From Bipolaris cookei (lineage: Eukaryota > Ascomycota > Dothideomycetes > Pleosporales > Pleosporaceae), in contig NRSV01000073.1 of the NCBI GenBank assembly GCA_002286855.1, positions 62,001-126,000 of the forward strand: a DNA stretch of 64,000 nt, read 5' to 3'. A program made the position numbers and the translations under genes. The notes under the pieces were generated by a model. The model did not search any database, had not been told where the DNA came from, and was given only the letters and a program-made list of their open reading frames with translations. Of the stretch, positions 34,144 through 45,268 are shown in pieces (the stretch's first letter is position 1; the number at the start of each line of letters is the position of its first letter).

Positions 34144-34662
34144 TGTGTGCTGTGCGCAGAGACTGGTCGTGTGAGAGAGTTATGGCAGAGGGTGGACTAG
34201 GGACGTCACCTACGGCTAGAATTTTAAGCCGATCCTATACTTAGCGCGCTATGGCTTTTTCTGCGGTGAATGTGGGTTGGCGCAAAAATTGCGTGGTGAA
34301 TGTTCTGTTCACTGCCAACTCCGCCGCCGCATCCTCAGATCCGTATTCGTTTGTAAGGGTCCAGATTCGCCGAGTGCCGATCGCTGATGACTAAGGCTTT
34401 CCCGCGCGCTTCAGTTGCGCTTGCCCGTTTAGGACTTGACGTGCATCATCAGTGATACCTTGACATCTTGTCTGACTCTTCGAGCTTTTGTCCGTGGGAT
34501 GACAATTTTCATCACGTTTACCCCTCAGCTTTTCTAGATGCCCACCATGCTCCTAAACTTCTGCTCTTTGGTCGTTTCATCCCGTGCTCTAGCTTCGGAT
34601 CACGGGACTTGCGGATATTCGGTTCAAGTTTTCTCCACTCTCTCCCACCACCTTCCATTACC
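34144..34662. promoter_or_regulatory. Divergent promoter region MAP1 / KMO
   Basis: 519 bp separate the divergent ATGs. A pyrimidine-rich stretch (ctccactctctcccaccacc) precedes the KMO ATG. No TATA box is clear. Confidence 0.45.
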
Positions 34663-36222
34663 ATGACGCAGAAACTGGTTGTTGTCGGAGCTGGGCCGGT
34701 AGGTTCCTTGGCGGCCCTGTATGCTGCCGTGCGTGGATTCGATGTTGAAGTGTATGAACTGAGAGCAGGTGAGCCTTATCATACCCGCAAACCATCTCGG
34801 TCCTAATACCCATCCATGCTGACACTAACCAGATCTTCGCGAGGCCAAGACTACTCCACTCACTCTCTCAAAGTCTATCAATCTTGCTCTTTCCGAGCGC
34901 GGTATCAATTCCCTGCGTAAGACGGGCCTATCGGACCTTGCCGATGCAGTACTAGCTGAGACGTACCCCATGTATGGCCGTATGATCCATGTGAGAAAAA
35001 ATGGAGAATACGTTCGTCAAGCGCAAGCCTACGATGCGAGGGGGCGAGTGAGTGTGGCTGCATCATATGTCCAGGGTTGTACTGATGGTACCAGAGTTTG
35101 TTGGCCATGGACAGAACTGGTCTGAACAAAACCCTTCTGGATCATCTGGAGGCTATGCCCAATGTGAAGCTCATGTTCAACCATAAACTGGTGGGTGCAG
35201 ACTTCAAGAAGAATATTGCCTGGTTTGAGTATCGCCCCAACTCTCCCGAAGAGCAGGGTGATGAGTTTGAGCTGAGCTTTGACCTCATGATTGGTGCGGA
35301 CGGTGCTCACTCAGCCGTGCGATACCATCTCATGAAGTTTGTTCCAATGTATTTCCATCAGGAATACATTGACAAGCTCTGGTGCCAGTTTCACGTCCCG
35401 GCCGGACCAAATGGCGACTTTCGAATACCTCCAGGCTACCTACACATCTGGCCTCAAGATGAATCCATGTTCATTGCCCTGCCAAACCTTGACAAGACAT
35501 TCACCTCTACGCTCTTCTTGACAAAAGAGGGGTTTGAGGAGCTTGATGTCTCTGGAAAGGTCGTCGAATATTTCAATAAAAAGTTCCCAGGGGTAGTGCC
35601 AGATCTTATCACCGAAGAGGATCTACGTAAACAATACAAGGCCAACGCACATCTGCCTTTGATCTCCATCAAGTGCACACCATATCACTATGGAGATTCT
35701 GGTGTCATCCTGGGAGATGCTGCTCATGCCATGGTACCATTCTATGGCCAGGGAATGAATGCCGGACTGGAAGACGTCCGTGTCTTATTCGATTTTATCG
35801 ACAAGTACCCCAATGATCGATCTATGGCGTTGAGTGAATACACCAAACAACGCACCCCGGACGCGCAAGCTATAAACGATCTTGCTCTGGGCAACTACCG
35901 TGAGATGGCGAGTGATGTCAAGAAGCCATTGTATCTTTTGAGGAAATGGGTCGAGGAGAAACTGTACATCTACGTTCCCAGCGCTGGATGGGCTACTCAA
36001 TACTCGAGAGTAACATTTAGCAACATGCGATATTCTGAGGTACAAAAGGCAGCTCAACATCAAGCGGAGATACTCAACGGAATCGTTGGCGTCGGCATTG
36101 TATCTATCCTCGGGTCTGCATTCTGGTTTGCGAGATCTGGAGGCGCACACCAAATCAAGATGGGTATCTTGCGGTCGATCTGCGTGCTCGCACAGAAACT
36201 GCAGAGCTTCACTCAGCGCTAA
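34663..36222 (+). CDS. BNA4: Kynurenine 3-monooxygenase
   Basis: Three exons: 34663-34768, 34833-35047, 35095-36222 (introns 64 and 47 bp), 482 aa. The flavoprotein hydroxylates L-kynurenine to 3-hydroxykynurenine with NADPH and O2, on the path from Trp to NAD, at the outer mitochondrial membrane. An FAD-binding Rossmann loop is at the start ([17 protein letters not shown]). [15 protein letters not shown] and [10 protein letters not shown] are family motifs, and [21 protein letters not shown] is the second FAD motif. The C-terminal hydrophobic helix [17 protein letters not shown] is the usual membrane anchor. The ATG at 34663 is the first in frame; codons upstream start only with TTG. Confidence 0.95.
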
Positions 36223-37468
36223 GCAGACCCCACTGGAATATTCAAACATTTCATGCATGTGGAATGAGACGGAATTTCTCATGGTCGTTAGTTGCTTCAA
36301 TCAACGCACCTCGTCATTCATTCAGAACTTCGAAGAACGATCAATAGCTTTCTCATGCACTACGACGATGGGTCTCATCCACTGCACTGAATTTTTATGG
36401 ATGTGTCTTCCCAGGTGATACGAGTCGTATTTATGAGGTATTTCACTTTTTCCGATACTTAGCCGGTTCATTGAATCCCCAGACAGGAGATGGTATGTAG
36501 CATACAGATTGATGTACAGCCTCCGAATTTGGACATGGAACACTACCCCATATTGCGCTTTAGGCGGCGAACATGGTAGTGTCCCACAATTTCTTAATCT
36601 ATCTCATGACTCGAAACGTTCACGTGTCACAGTACACTAGCCCATATGAGCTCTTCATGGAGAGCCCCACACGCGAAATGTGGGGAGAGGAGGTTTTCCC
36701 AAGCGAGACAAAATTTATAATATCAAGTTGCGATGTTACGTCAAAGTTACGCACACTTGGAGGAACCAAATGTTGCAAAACGGAAGCCTTCTCAGTGAAC
36801 TGAGATATCCATGCGTGTTTTGCTTTTCCAGACCTGGTCTCTTACACTTCTTCTGCAAATTTTCATCCCCTCTCGGGCCAGAGAATGCAACCATTGCATC
36901 ACTGCAATAGCCTTTCTCCGATTTTAACTCTCGGGTCCATTCACTTTCCCGAATGCACGAATCTCTCATTCTATATTCTACACAATATGCGGATAAAATG
37001 GTCAGCCATTCATAAATCAATTAATGGCTGCCACATCGCAGATCCGACTTCTAGAAAAAAGAACCCGTTATATAACCAAAGTTAAGCAATTAAGTTTTCT
37101 CATCAATGATTCTATGGGAGATTGGTACACTTGTTATTGGCATGGATACATGCTTTATCCGCCTCACAACCTGGCTTCCAGGCCATGGCTATTTTTTTCA
37201 CATGTGTTAGGCCTGGATAAAGTTGCTGTTATGCTGGTTCATCATTTCCATGCGCACACATATTGCTGCGGTATACTCTACAGAGTTGATCTAAGTTAAT
37301 GAGATTGTAGTGTACCACCTTGGCATGCTTCGGAACCTCTTATCAGTTTATCCATTTGCTTAAGACATTTCTTGTGACACGATAATATTTACACTCCAGT
37401 AGCATCAGTGCCAGGCTTTGCATCTCCAGTGCCCAGTTGATTGACTGAAAGAAGGCAAAACGATAATC
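36223..37468. other. Intergenic, nothing recognised
   Basis: About 1.25 kb, AT-rich in the middle (36700-37120). Frames are short with no domain. It holds the promoter of the cytochrome-domain gene at its right end. Confidence 0.45.
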
Positions 37469-38275
37469 ATGCGCTTCACACACGGCCTCGTGGTTTTAGT
37501 CAACCTTGGTAAGCCACACAGCATCAGTAACCTACTTCCCCATCCTAACACTATCCCACCAGCTCGAGCATGGCCAACATCAACCGACCACACTCTATCA
37601 CCACGCTCGACGAACTACAAAGACCCCGAAACCGGCTTCACCTTCTCCGAAACCAAAGCCGCAGCCACCCTCACCAGCAACATCATCTACCGCATAGCCC
37701 AGCCTGCAAACGTTTCCGCAACCCAACCCTACGACATCGTCCTCCAAGCCATCGCTCCCAGCTCCTTAGGCTGGATCGGACTCGCCTGGGGCGGCAGCAT
37801 GGTCCGCAATCCACTCACAGTCTCGTATCCCAACGGGCAAAAAGCGACTGTGTCTTCACGCTGGGCTACGTACGTCCCTTTCCTCCCTCTCCCACAACCC
37901 TCAAAACACATACAAAAGAAGAGAAAAGAAGAGAAAATGCTAACGGATATGACAAGCGGCCACTTAACCCCCCAACAATACCCCTCCGCAACCTACACTC
38001 CGCTGTCTACCGGCAACAAATCAAACAGCACGCACTGGCAATTCACCGTCAAGTGTACGGGGTGCACCACGTACAATGGTTCTTCTGGTCCTGTGTATGT
38101 GGAGCCGAGTGGAAGTAGGCGGTTGGCGTTTGCGTGCTCACAAGGTAGAGTGAGTAATCCAGGCTCGACGAGTGCAAGTATTCCGGTGCATGATGTGTAT
38201 AATTATATTACGCATGATTTTAGTGCAGGGAGGAATGAGGGGTGGGCTGCATTGTTGGAGAGGAATGGGGTTTAG
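37469..38275 (+). CDS. Secreted CDH-type cytochrome (AA8/DOMON-like) domain protein
   Basis: Three exons: 37469-37508, 37563-37869, 37957-38275 (introns 54 and 87 bp), 221 aa. The spliced protein starts MRFTHGLVVLVNLARAWP, a short secretion signal across exons 1-2. Residues 35 onward form one cytochrome domain of cellobiose dehydrogenase type: YKDPETGFTFSE, DIVLQAIAPSSLGWIGLAWGG, with Met (GGSMVRN) as candidate heme ligand, and SIPVHDVYNYITHDFS with the candidate His ligand. The domain ends within 30 residues of the stop, so no dehydrogenase or transmembrane part follows: a single-domain heme protein. By family this is an electron-transfer module that can feed lytic polysaccharide monooxygenases. 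No partner gene is close by. Confidence 0.82.
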   Translation: MRFTHGLVVLVNLGKPHSISNLLPHPNTIPPARAWPTSTDHTLSPRSTNYKDPETGFTFSETKAAATLTSNIIYRIAQPANVSATQPYDIVLQAIAPSSLGWIGLAWGGSMVRNPLTVSYPNGQKATVSSRWATYVPFLPLPQPSKHIQKKRKEEKMLTDMTSGHLTPQQYPSATYTPLSTGNKSNSTHWQFTVKCTGCTTYNGSSGPVYVEPSGSRRLAFACSQGRVSNPGSTSASIPVHDVYNYITHDFSAGRNEGWAALLERNGV

Positions 38276-38611
38276 AAGGGGGAGGGGGGTTGGCGATGAG
38301 AGTGAGGGAGGATGGTGTATGACGATGTGGGGATGAAGGGGGATATTTCTTATTCTTGATATAGGGTCTTGCTTCAATTCATAATTTTTATTTCTGCTTG
38401 GATAATTTGATAAGTTGTAGAATGTTCATTTTATGGGTTGATATATGGCATGTGTTGGTATACAATAGCAGTTTATGATTTACGATAGGCTTCTAGCGGA
38501 AGAACAAGTGAATGTAGTGCTAACTTCCAATGCACCATTCTTGAAGATTCTAGACCTATGACAAGGGAGTCCCGCGATAGCGACATTATCCCAGCAACTT
38601 GGCAGATGTAG
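38276..38611. other. Convergent intergenic
   Basis: 336 bp between convergent stop codons; the left end is G-rich (ggaggggggttggcgatg) and the rest AT-rich. Nothing coding. Confidence 0.45.
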
Positions 38612-39876
38612 CTAGGCCTCTATAGGCATGTCTCCAAGCGGCAAAGACTTGAGCCCTAATTTGACTGTCAGTTGGTGCAACATACCCCATAGCAGTACTA
38701 AAATAAACAAAGCAAGCAGCTCATGTGCAAACAGAACAAAAAACCTACATCCATCCACCTGCTCAGGCGCCTGCTGCTTCTTCTTACAAGCATTATACTG
38801 CGCAGGTTGCTGCGTCGTAAGCCCCGCCTTGGGACAAGCATTATTCAAATTGCACCCGTTATCCATGGCCTTTTGCAATGAGTCGGCTTCCCAGCCAAAC
38901 ACGTAGTCGCCATGGGCAGCGGATCCACTATTAGTATTTGCCGTTAGCTCATACCTCCACTAGTAAGAGAATAAAGAACGGAGACATTACCCAATATCCA
39001 TAGAATAAACAAACGGATCCGATCCATCCGTCGGCCACAAACTCCTGTCTGCAAACTTACTCACATCCCACATGAGCTCGTACATGATCTGCGGTAGCTT
39101 AACGGGATGGCTAGACGGACACGCACCACCGCCGTTTGCCCCGCTGCCCTGGCCATACGCAACGTGGCTCTGGTGATCTGGGGAATCGAGGTTCTTGCCG
39201 TCCCAGCAGGCGGGGAAGATGATGGTTTGGCGGATAAGCTTGCACTTTGGGTCTTTAGGGATTTCGACGGTATCGGAGCCGGTACAGGGGGCGCCGCCGA
39301 CGAAGGTGTCTTCGGAGGGGGAGGTCCAGCAGCGGTGGCAGATGTTTGAGAGTTTGACTTTGCTAGGATCTTTGTTGGTGGCGGAGCCGACGAGCATGCG
39401 GAAACCTTTTTTGAAGGCGGTGGTTTTGCCGCTTGGGATGTAGTAGACGTCGAGACCGCCGTCGTTGATGAGCTTGCCTTGGGGCCCGCCGTTGCCGATC
39501 TGGTGTGTCATAAGTTAGTCATGGTGGCTATATATTTACTCTATCTGGTTTGTTTGCTCACCTGGGGCACACGGATATAAGTTCCATTTTTGGCTTTGAA
39601 GAACATGACGGCTGTCCAGTAGTTCGACTTGTCTTGTACGAAGCTGCAGGATGTGCATGTGGATGCTTTTGCGAGGTCGATCGAAGGATCCATGGTGATA
39701 TTGAAGGCGTCGCCTCCTACAATCTGGTGCAGATGTGGAGTGTACTTCATGCCGGGATTTACAAGAGGGTCTGTACGCTCGACGACGAGCTGCGAGCATG
39801 CAAATCGCAACATGTTTTGCCCGACAGCCATGTTGGCGAGAGCCGCCACAGTGAGGATGATGTTACCCCAATGCAT
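38612..39876 (-). CDS. Secreted DUF1996-domain protein
   Basis: Four exons: 39562-39876, 38991-39499, 38749-38927, 38612-38655 (introns 62, 63 and 93 bp), 348 aa. The start carries a signal peptide (MHWGNIILTVAALANMAVGQ). The rest is one DUF1996 domain: FACSQLVVERTDPLVNPG, the His-rich HLHQIVGGDAF, a Cys pair (STCTSC), then WTAVMFFKAKNGTYIRVPQ, CWDGKNLDSPDHQSHVAY and PVKLPQIMYELMWDVSKF. The tail closes as VDGWLKSLPLGDMP. Conserved His, Asp and Cys suggest metal binding or an enzyme, but no DUF1996 activity is firmly known to me. Conserved motifs run across the splice joints, supporting the model. Convergent with the cytochrome-domain gene; both are secreted. Confidence 0.9.
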
Positions 39877-41523
39877 CTTGGTTTGGTCACGAGGGCCAGA
39901 AATTTGAATAATGAGGCTTGAGAAGGGGGTTGGATGAAGGCACACGTAGAATAGAATGTGAAGCAGATGTTATGAAGCTTTCTCTTATACGAGTGTGGCA
40001 CAGGCGCGATGGCTCGATGAGACGACGACCAGAAGGGTACTTGCCGGACTACAGGATGGCTGCCATCGATCATTGCTGAGACATATTAGTTTAATATAAG
40101 TGAGAATAGTCATTGGGTAACAGGGTGTTTCTCTTCTAATCTATTCATGTCTCATGATGGGCTGATGGTCAACCAGACTTTGAAGCCAAACCAAGAAAAT
40201 CAGTTACGGGGTTGGTGACGCCTGATAGATCACGCTGTCCACTTAATCAACAAAAGTCCCTGTACTTCATATGCCTATCGAATAATGCTGCAGGTAATAT
40301 TGCCTTTGTAATATCATAGGTACAGCACTCACTCACTGTATGGTCCCAAGACTCTAGGCAACGACATGCTGACCATGGGGCGACAGAATTTGCATCGATA
40401 ATTTCCTTCTGCCTGACCGGGTAGACCCGATAAAGAAAACTGCATCCCAATGGACCTTTCTGAAGTCTCGGTGTCATTCGTGAGACGTTCATAGATATTC
40501 CAGTCACTGGAGGCTAGAACCGAGTTTCCCATAGTGACCCGTTCAAGACGGTGAACAGTAGAAGCTTTGTGTAAAGCACCAATTGGAAACAATACAAACC
40601 CACCCACCAACTCACCCAACATGTGGGGCGTGGATCAACAGCAGGATGAAGGGTATTTGCACATCCGTCAAATCAGGTCAACGTTGGCGCGGCGTACATG
40701 CCAAGATCCTAGTATAATGTCTTTAACCTTTCAAAAGAAGGACTCCCACACCATGATGAGGCCAAAAAGAGCACATGAGGCTTCTGGGTCCGACAGTTTC
40801 CAAAGCCCATCATATATATGGGTAGTGGACTAAGTGGGCGGTGTATGCCATCATGCGGCACGTCGTTTGAGGAAGTGGGGCAGCTGTATATGTGGAGATC
40901 CCAGGTAGTATCTGGACGAGAAAATTATAATATGCCTGCTGATCGAAAGCACAATGGCTGGCTCCAAATGTCACCGGAAGGCGTATTGTAGATGGGCGAA
41001 ACTCAATGATGGGCCTTGTGAAAAGGTAGTATGCCAGTTGGCCTATTGAAAGCGACCACCATTCACCCTTCCAGCGATTAAGTTCACAGGGAAAGGTATG
41101 AAGTCGAAGTAAAACTTGCCGAAGTTTGCGGGGCGCACATTTTGCTTGCCGTTCACTAAGTATGGAGTAGATGCTTTATCCGGCTAGGGAAGCACTACCT
41201 GGTGGTGTTGGCTGTCACGGGCAGTGACTTGATTCGTGTGGCTGATCTGTGTGGCTGATCTGTGTGGCTGATGAGAGACAGCTGTCGATTGGTATCGCCC
41301 GACCCACCTGGCCAGCTACAGTTGTCGATTGATCCCGAACATCCGGCAGTTAGCTCACCACCGTTGCTGGGACAACACCACCCCAACACAGTTAGCGGCA
41401 GTTTGCGCTCTGACAACACAACAAGGGCAAGCACGTCCACACACACTCAACACATCCTCTCTCCCACTCACCATCCAGCAACCATATACACACACTCAAA
41501 GATAGCGAACATCAATATCCATC
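39877..41523. other. Long intergenic region with a short tandem repeat
   Basis: 1.65 kb between divergent genes, with promoters at both ends. It holds three 13-bp tandem copies of TGTGTGGCTGATC at 41235-41273 and a near-repeat of GTCGATTG about 40 bp apart just downstream. Frames at 40327-40830 have no domain. Confidence 0.5.
41235..41273. repeat. 13-bp tandem repeat, three copies
   Basis: CGTGTGGCTGATC, TGTGTGGCTGATC and TGTGTGGCTGATG in tandem, about 250 bp before the BRCT gene start. It could bind a regulator or be plain slippage. Confidence 0.7.
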
Positions 41524-44500
41524 ATGGTCGCTACACGTCGCGGTGCGAAAGAGGCCCCAGTGGCCTCATCCGCACCCTCCAGCACCCTCAGTGCTCCTCC
41601 CAAGCGCGGCGGCAGAACCAAGGCTGTTGTTGAACAAGCTGCTGAGCCTGCACCAGCTCCCGCGAAGGCCACCAAAACAACCGCTACAAAACGCAAAGCA
41701 AAGGCCGAGCCTGAAGATGCTGAGCCCCCGGTGGCCAAGAAAACTGTCGCGACAAAAACAACACGCACAACAAAAGTTCAGACAAAAGCAGAGCCAGCCC
41801 CCGCTGCACCAAAGCGAGCGACGCGCAGCCGCAAGGCTGAGGAGTCCGCTGACGTAGACGAGGTTGAAGCCATCGAAGAGGCTCCCAAGCCAGCGGCTGC
41901 TCGAGCGCGCAAGATCGCTCCAGTGAAGAAGATGGCTACGCCAAAGGTCACAGAGCCAGTGGCCACCGAAGATCCAGTCGTTCAGGAGCCCGTTGTCGAA
42001 GAAGCTTCAAAGGCCGCGTCACGGGCGCGCAAGGCCCCCACTAAAAAGGCGCCTATTACCAAGAAGACCGACACTCCAGTCGTTGAGGAGCCCGTCGCGG
42101 TCGAAACCACCAAGCCAGCAACCCGTACGCGTAAGCCGGCAGTACCCAAAGCTTCGGCCGCGGCGCCAGCATCGAAATCAGCACCTGCACCTGTACCTGC
42201 ACTTGCACCAAGAACTACACGCGGACGAGATGCCCCCATAATCTCACAAGAATCACCCCTCAAGGCGCCAGCCCGTAAGCCTACAAAGAAGACTGTTACT
42301 ATCTCAACTCCAAAGGTTGAGCCTGAGCAAGCTGAAGATGTAGCTGAGGAGGTTGCCGAGATGCCAGTTGAGGAGTCTGCCGAGAAGCCAGCCGAGGAGT
42401 TGGTCGGTGAGCTAGTTGAAGTGGCAATGGCAGAATATCCAGAATATCCTACCACACCTGCACACATCGCAGCGCCAATAACGTCAAGGAAAGCTTTAGC
42501 TGAGCTTCCCAACTATCCCAATACCCCATCACACATTGTTGCGCCCGTCTCTAACAAGGACGCGCTCGCAGAGCTCGCCGGATACCCCAAGACACCAGCA
42601 CACATCAAGGCTCCCATCAGCTCAAGGAATGCTCTGGCCGAAATGCCTGATTATCCTAAGACACCTGCGCATATCAAGGCTCCCATAAGCACCGAAGCTG
42701 CCCTTGCCGAAATGCCCGACTACCCTGAAACGCCTGCTCACATCAAGGCCCCGATTAGCTCTGAAGCTGCACTGGCTGAGATGCCTGATTATCCCAAAAC
42801 ACCGGAACACATCAGTGCACCTATGAGCACTAAGGATGCTTTATCTGAGATGCCAGGATATCCCAAGACCCCTGCTCATATCAAAGCTCCCATTTCTATC
42901 AAGGACGCAATGGCTGAAATGCCCGACTACCCGAAGACACCAGCTCACATTCTGGCACCTGTCTTCCCTTACACCGAAGAAGAAAAGGCTGAGGCTGTCA
43001 ACCACGATGTCGAGATGGGAGATGTACAAGACGCTTTTCCATCAGAGCATGATAAGGTTATGACTGATGCAGAAATCGAGGCTCCTGTCTCTACTGTTTC
43101 ACCAGAAGAACCTCAAGACGCTGCAACTCCTGCTATCAGCGAAGAAGAAGAGGCTGAGAACCTTCCATCTACCACCGACAATTCCACTACACCAGCAGAC
43201 AAGTCCCCTCTACTTACCCAAGCCGAGACGCCCTACCACGCTACTACTCCTACCCAAGAGGCATGTGCCGACATCCCTGGTACCCCTCCTGCGCAGATTG
43301 TGTGGGGCGTCACTGATCAAGAAGCTTTTGAGGAGCTTCCCGCTGAATACCCAACTACACCATCTCACATCACTGCTCCAGTCACATCGCAACAAGCAAT
43401 GGCAGAGCTTCCCGGTTATCCCAAGACTCCTGCTCACATTGTGGCGCCGATTACTCCACGTAGGGCTCTCGCTGAGTTGCCAGATTACCCAACTACGCCA
43501 AGTCTTGCGCTTGAGGCTGCTCTTCAGGAGGAGATTACTGCATCTGTCAAGAAGCAAACGCCTTCGCCTGTGCACTATTCCAGCCGTAAGGAGAAAGTCT
43601 CTTTCGGTTTCGAAGAGACCAGCGAGATTGGTGATATCAGTGAGATTACCGAAGTTAGTGAATTCAGCGAAGTTGATGTTGTGAGTGCCATCAAGGCCCC
43701 TTCCTTCAGTGACCTGAAGGCAAGCATGCCACTCAAGCCCCTGCAACTCGCTCCCACATTTGCAGCACCAGAGCTTGCATCACCTAAGAAGTCCGCGCTG
43801 AGGTCGCCAATGAAGGTTATGGACACAAAGACTCCGAAGAAGTCTGTCGCCTGGACTGACGTTCAAGCTGACGAGAGCGAGATATTCATGGATGACGGCA
43901 TTCTTCAGGGCACCGTCTTCTACGTTGACGTCACTCGTAATGGAAAGGAACAAAACTTCTTGTTCCGCGGTCTGCTAGAGGACCTTGGTGCTAAGGTCGT
44001 CAAGGACATCTCACATGCTTCTCTGACCCACGTTCTTTTCAAGGACGGAAGCATGTCGACACTAGAGAAGTGTCTCTCAAGCAAAGGTGCTATCAAGTGT
44101 GTCAACGTCGGTTGGGTCTTGGACAGCGAGTCAAACAAGAAGCGTATGGATGAAGATCCCTATCTGGTTGATCTCTCCGTCGCTAAGCCAGCGTCTCCCC
44201 TCCCAACCACTACCATGAAGCCTTTCACACCCGCCAAGACACCCTCCAAGTACGCCCTTCCTCCTTCGTCTCAGTGCAAGATGCCTAGCACTCCTACCAG
44301 CTCTGAGTTTGACCGTTCCTTCAATGACGACAAGGAGAACAGTGAGGTCGGCGCCTTCTTCGACAGGAGCCCCCTTGCTCCTCGCACCGTCCCTAACAAG
44401 AAGTCCACTTTCTTGTTCAGCAAGGCTGCCATCAAGACTCCCTCTAGGCCGCTCTTTCTCGCCGCTACTCCAGCGAAATCGGGCTTTTCAGCTGTAAAGC

Positions 44501-44598
44501 CTGCTCCTCACGCTTTCTCGACTATCAAGAAGCGCCCCGTAGACTCTTCTCTCTTCAACAGCTCTCTTGGTCCGCCTAGGAAGTTGCGTCTCTTTTAA
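41524..44598 (+). CDS. BRCT-domain protein with TP-rich tandem repeats and KEN box
   Basis: Intronless, 1024 aa. I recognise the domains but not an orthologue. Residues 1-300 are basic Ala/Pro/Lys/Thr-rich and disordered, histone-tail-like. At about 305-485 there are eight tandem copies of a 23-residue unit (consensus PDYPKTPAHIKAPIS-EALAEM, 69 bp), and about three more copies at 600-665. Each carries a TP dipeptide in YPKTPAH. A single BRCT domain follows near 790-885 (GTVFYVDVTRNGKEQNF, LGAKVVKDISHASLTHVLF, KCVNVGWVLDS). The C-terminus has a KEN motif (residue 937, DDKENSEV) and many TP/SP sites. A nuclear cell-cycle protein phosphorylated on the repeats and degraded by APC/C is inference. 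Confidence 0.88.
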   Translation: MVATRRGAKEAPVASSAPSSTLSAPPKRGGRTKAVVEQAAEPAPAPAKATKTTATKRKAKAEPEDAEPPVAKKTVATKTTRTTKVQTKAEPAPAAPKRATRSRKAEESADVDEVEAIEEAPKPAAARARKIAPVKKMATPKVTEPVATEDPVVQEPVVEEASKAASRARKAPTKKAPITKKTDTPVVEEPVAVETTKPATRTRKPAVPKASAAAPASKSAPAPVPALAPRTTRGRDAPIISQESPLKAPARKPTKKTVTISTPKVEPEQAEDVAEEVAEMPVEESAEKPAEELVGELVEVAMAEYPEYPTTPAHIAAPITSRKALAELPNYPNTPSHIVAPVSNKDALAELAGYPKTPAHIKAPISSRNALAEMPDYPKTPAHIKAPISTEAALAEMPDYPETPAHIKAPISSEAALAEMPDYPKTPEHISAPMSTKDALSEMPGYPKTPAHIKAPISIKDAMAEMPDYPKTPAHILAPVFPYTEEEKAEAVNHDVEMGDVQDAFPSEHDKVMTDAEIEAPVSTVSPEEPQDAATPAISEEEEAENLPSTTDNSTTPADKSPLLTQAETPYHATTPTQEACADIPGTPPAQIVWGVTDQEAFEELPAEYPTTPSHITAPVTSQQAMAELPGYPKTPAHIVAPITPRRALAELPDYPTTPSLALEAALQEEITASVKKQTPSPVHYSSRKEKVSFGFEETSEIGDISEITEVSEFSEVDVVSAIKAPSFSDLKASMPLKPLQLAPTFAAPELASPKKSALRSPMKVMDTKTPKKSVAWTDVQADESEIFMDDGILQGTVFYVDVTRNGKEQNFLFRGLLEDLGAKVVKDISHASLTHVLFKDGSMSTLEKCLSSKGAIKCVNVGWVLDSESNKKRMDEDPYLVDLSVAKPASPLPTTTMKPFTPAKTPSKYALPPSSQCKMPSTPTSSEFDRSFNDDKENSEVGAFFDRSPLAPRTVPNKKSTFLFSKAAIKTPSRPLFLAATPAKSGFSAVKPAPHAFSTIKKRPVDSSLFNSSLGPPRKLRLF
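42436..42975 (+). repeat. 69-bp coding tandem repeats (about 8 copies)
   Basis: In-frame repeats encode 23-residue units, diverged in bases yet close in protein sequence, which points to purifying selection on the repeat peptide. A second block of about three copies lies at 43321-43510. Confidence 0.85.
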
Positions 44599-45268
44599 AT
44601 GTTAGATTGGGTGGTGCCGACGATACGAAGCTATGCTACCTGCAGGAGTTTGGGATATGATGCATGCACTGGGCAGTTTGGCGTTGGGATAAAGTTGTTT
44701 GGTGCTTTTTTGTTTTTTGTTTTCAAAGGTTACCATCAGGTGTTGAAGTTGTGCTTTTGCTTCTTGCTCACTCCTCTCGTTCATCACGGCGGCGATTGGC
44801 TTCCAGTCTGAGTTGCTGCCTCCTCGCAAGAGCTGGCGCCCGTGGAATTGCCTTTTAGTCTGCCAGATGTAGTGGGAGAGAGGCGGTTGTGTCTATGCAT
44901 ACTTTTGGTATCTGCTTGATTTCTGATGAGCGTTTTTTGGGTTAGTTGGTGTTTATGGAACATGGGTAATGGATACGGTATGGCATTGCATGGACGGTGG
45001 GACGACGTTTTCCACACACATTCACTCCTATGGAGGTTGGAATCACTTGGGTCTCTCTTTTTCCTTTACCTTCGCTCTAGTCACGTTAAGACAGACAAAT
45101 GAGATTTTAAATACTTCAATGCTGGCTTTCTGTTCAACAGACATGTCTTCGTTGCGATCTAATGGTAATCTATCTGCTAAGTGTAGGTGATCTATATCTA
45201 ACCAATGTTCTTTCGCTCTATGGAAGTCATCCCCTAAAGCAAACCTATCAAAGATGCACCCTTGCCTA
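44599..45268. other. Convergent intergenic
   Basis: 670 bp between the BRCT and FSH1 stop codons. T-rich 3' UTR-like sequence follows the BRCT stop; nothing coding. Confidence 0.45.

Noticed and set aside
42436..43510. CRISPR-like or satellite array
   Set aside because: The 69-bp units are in frame inside one ORF and vary mostly at third positions, so they are a protein repeat.
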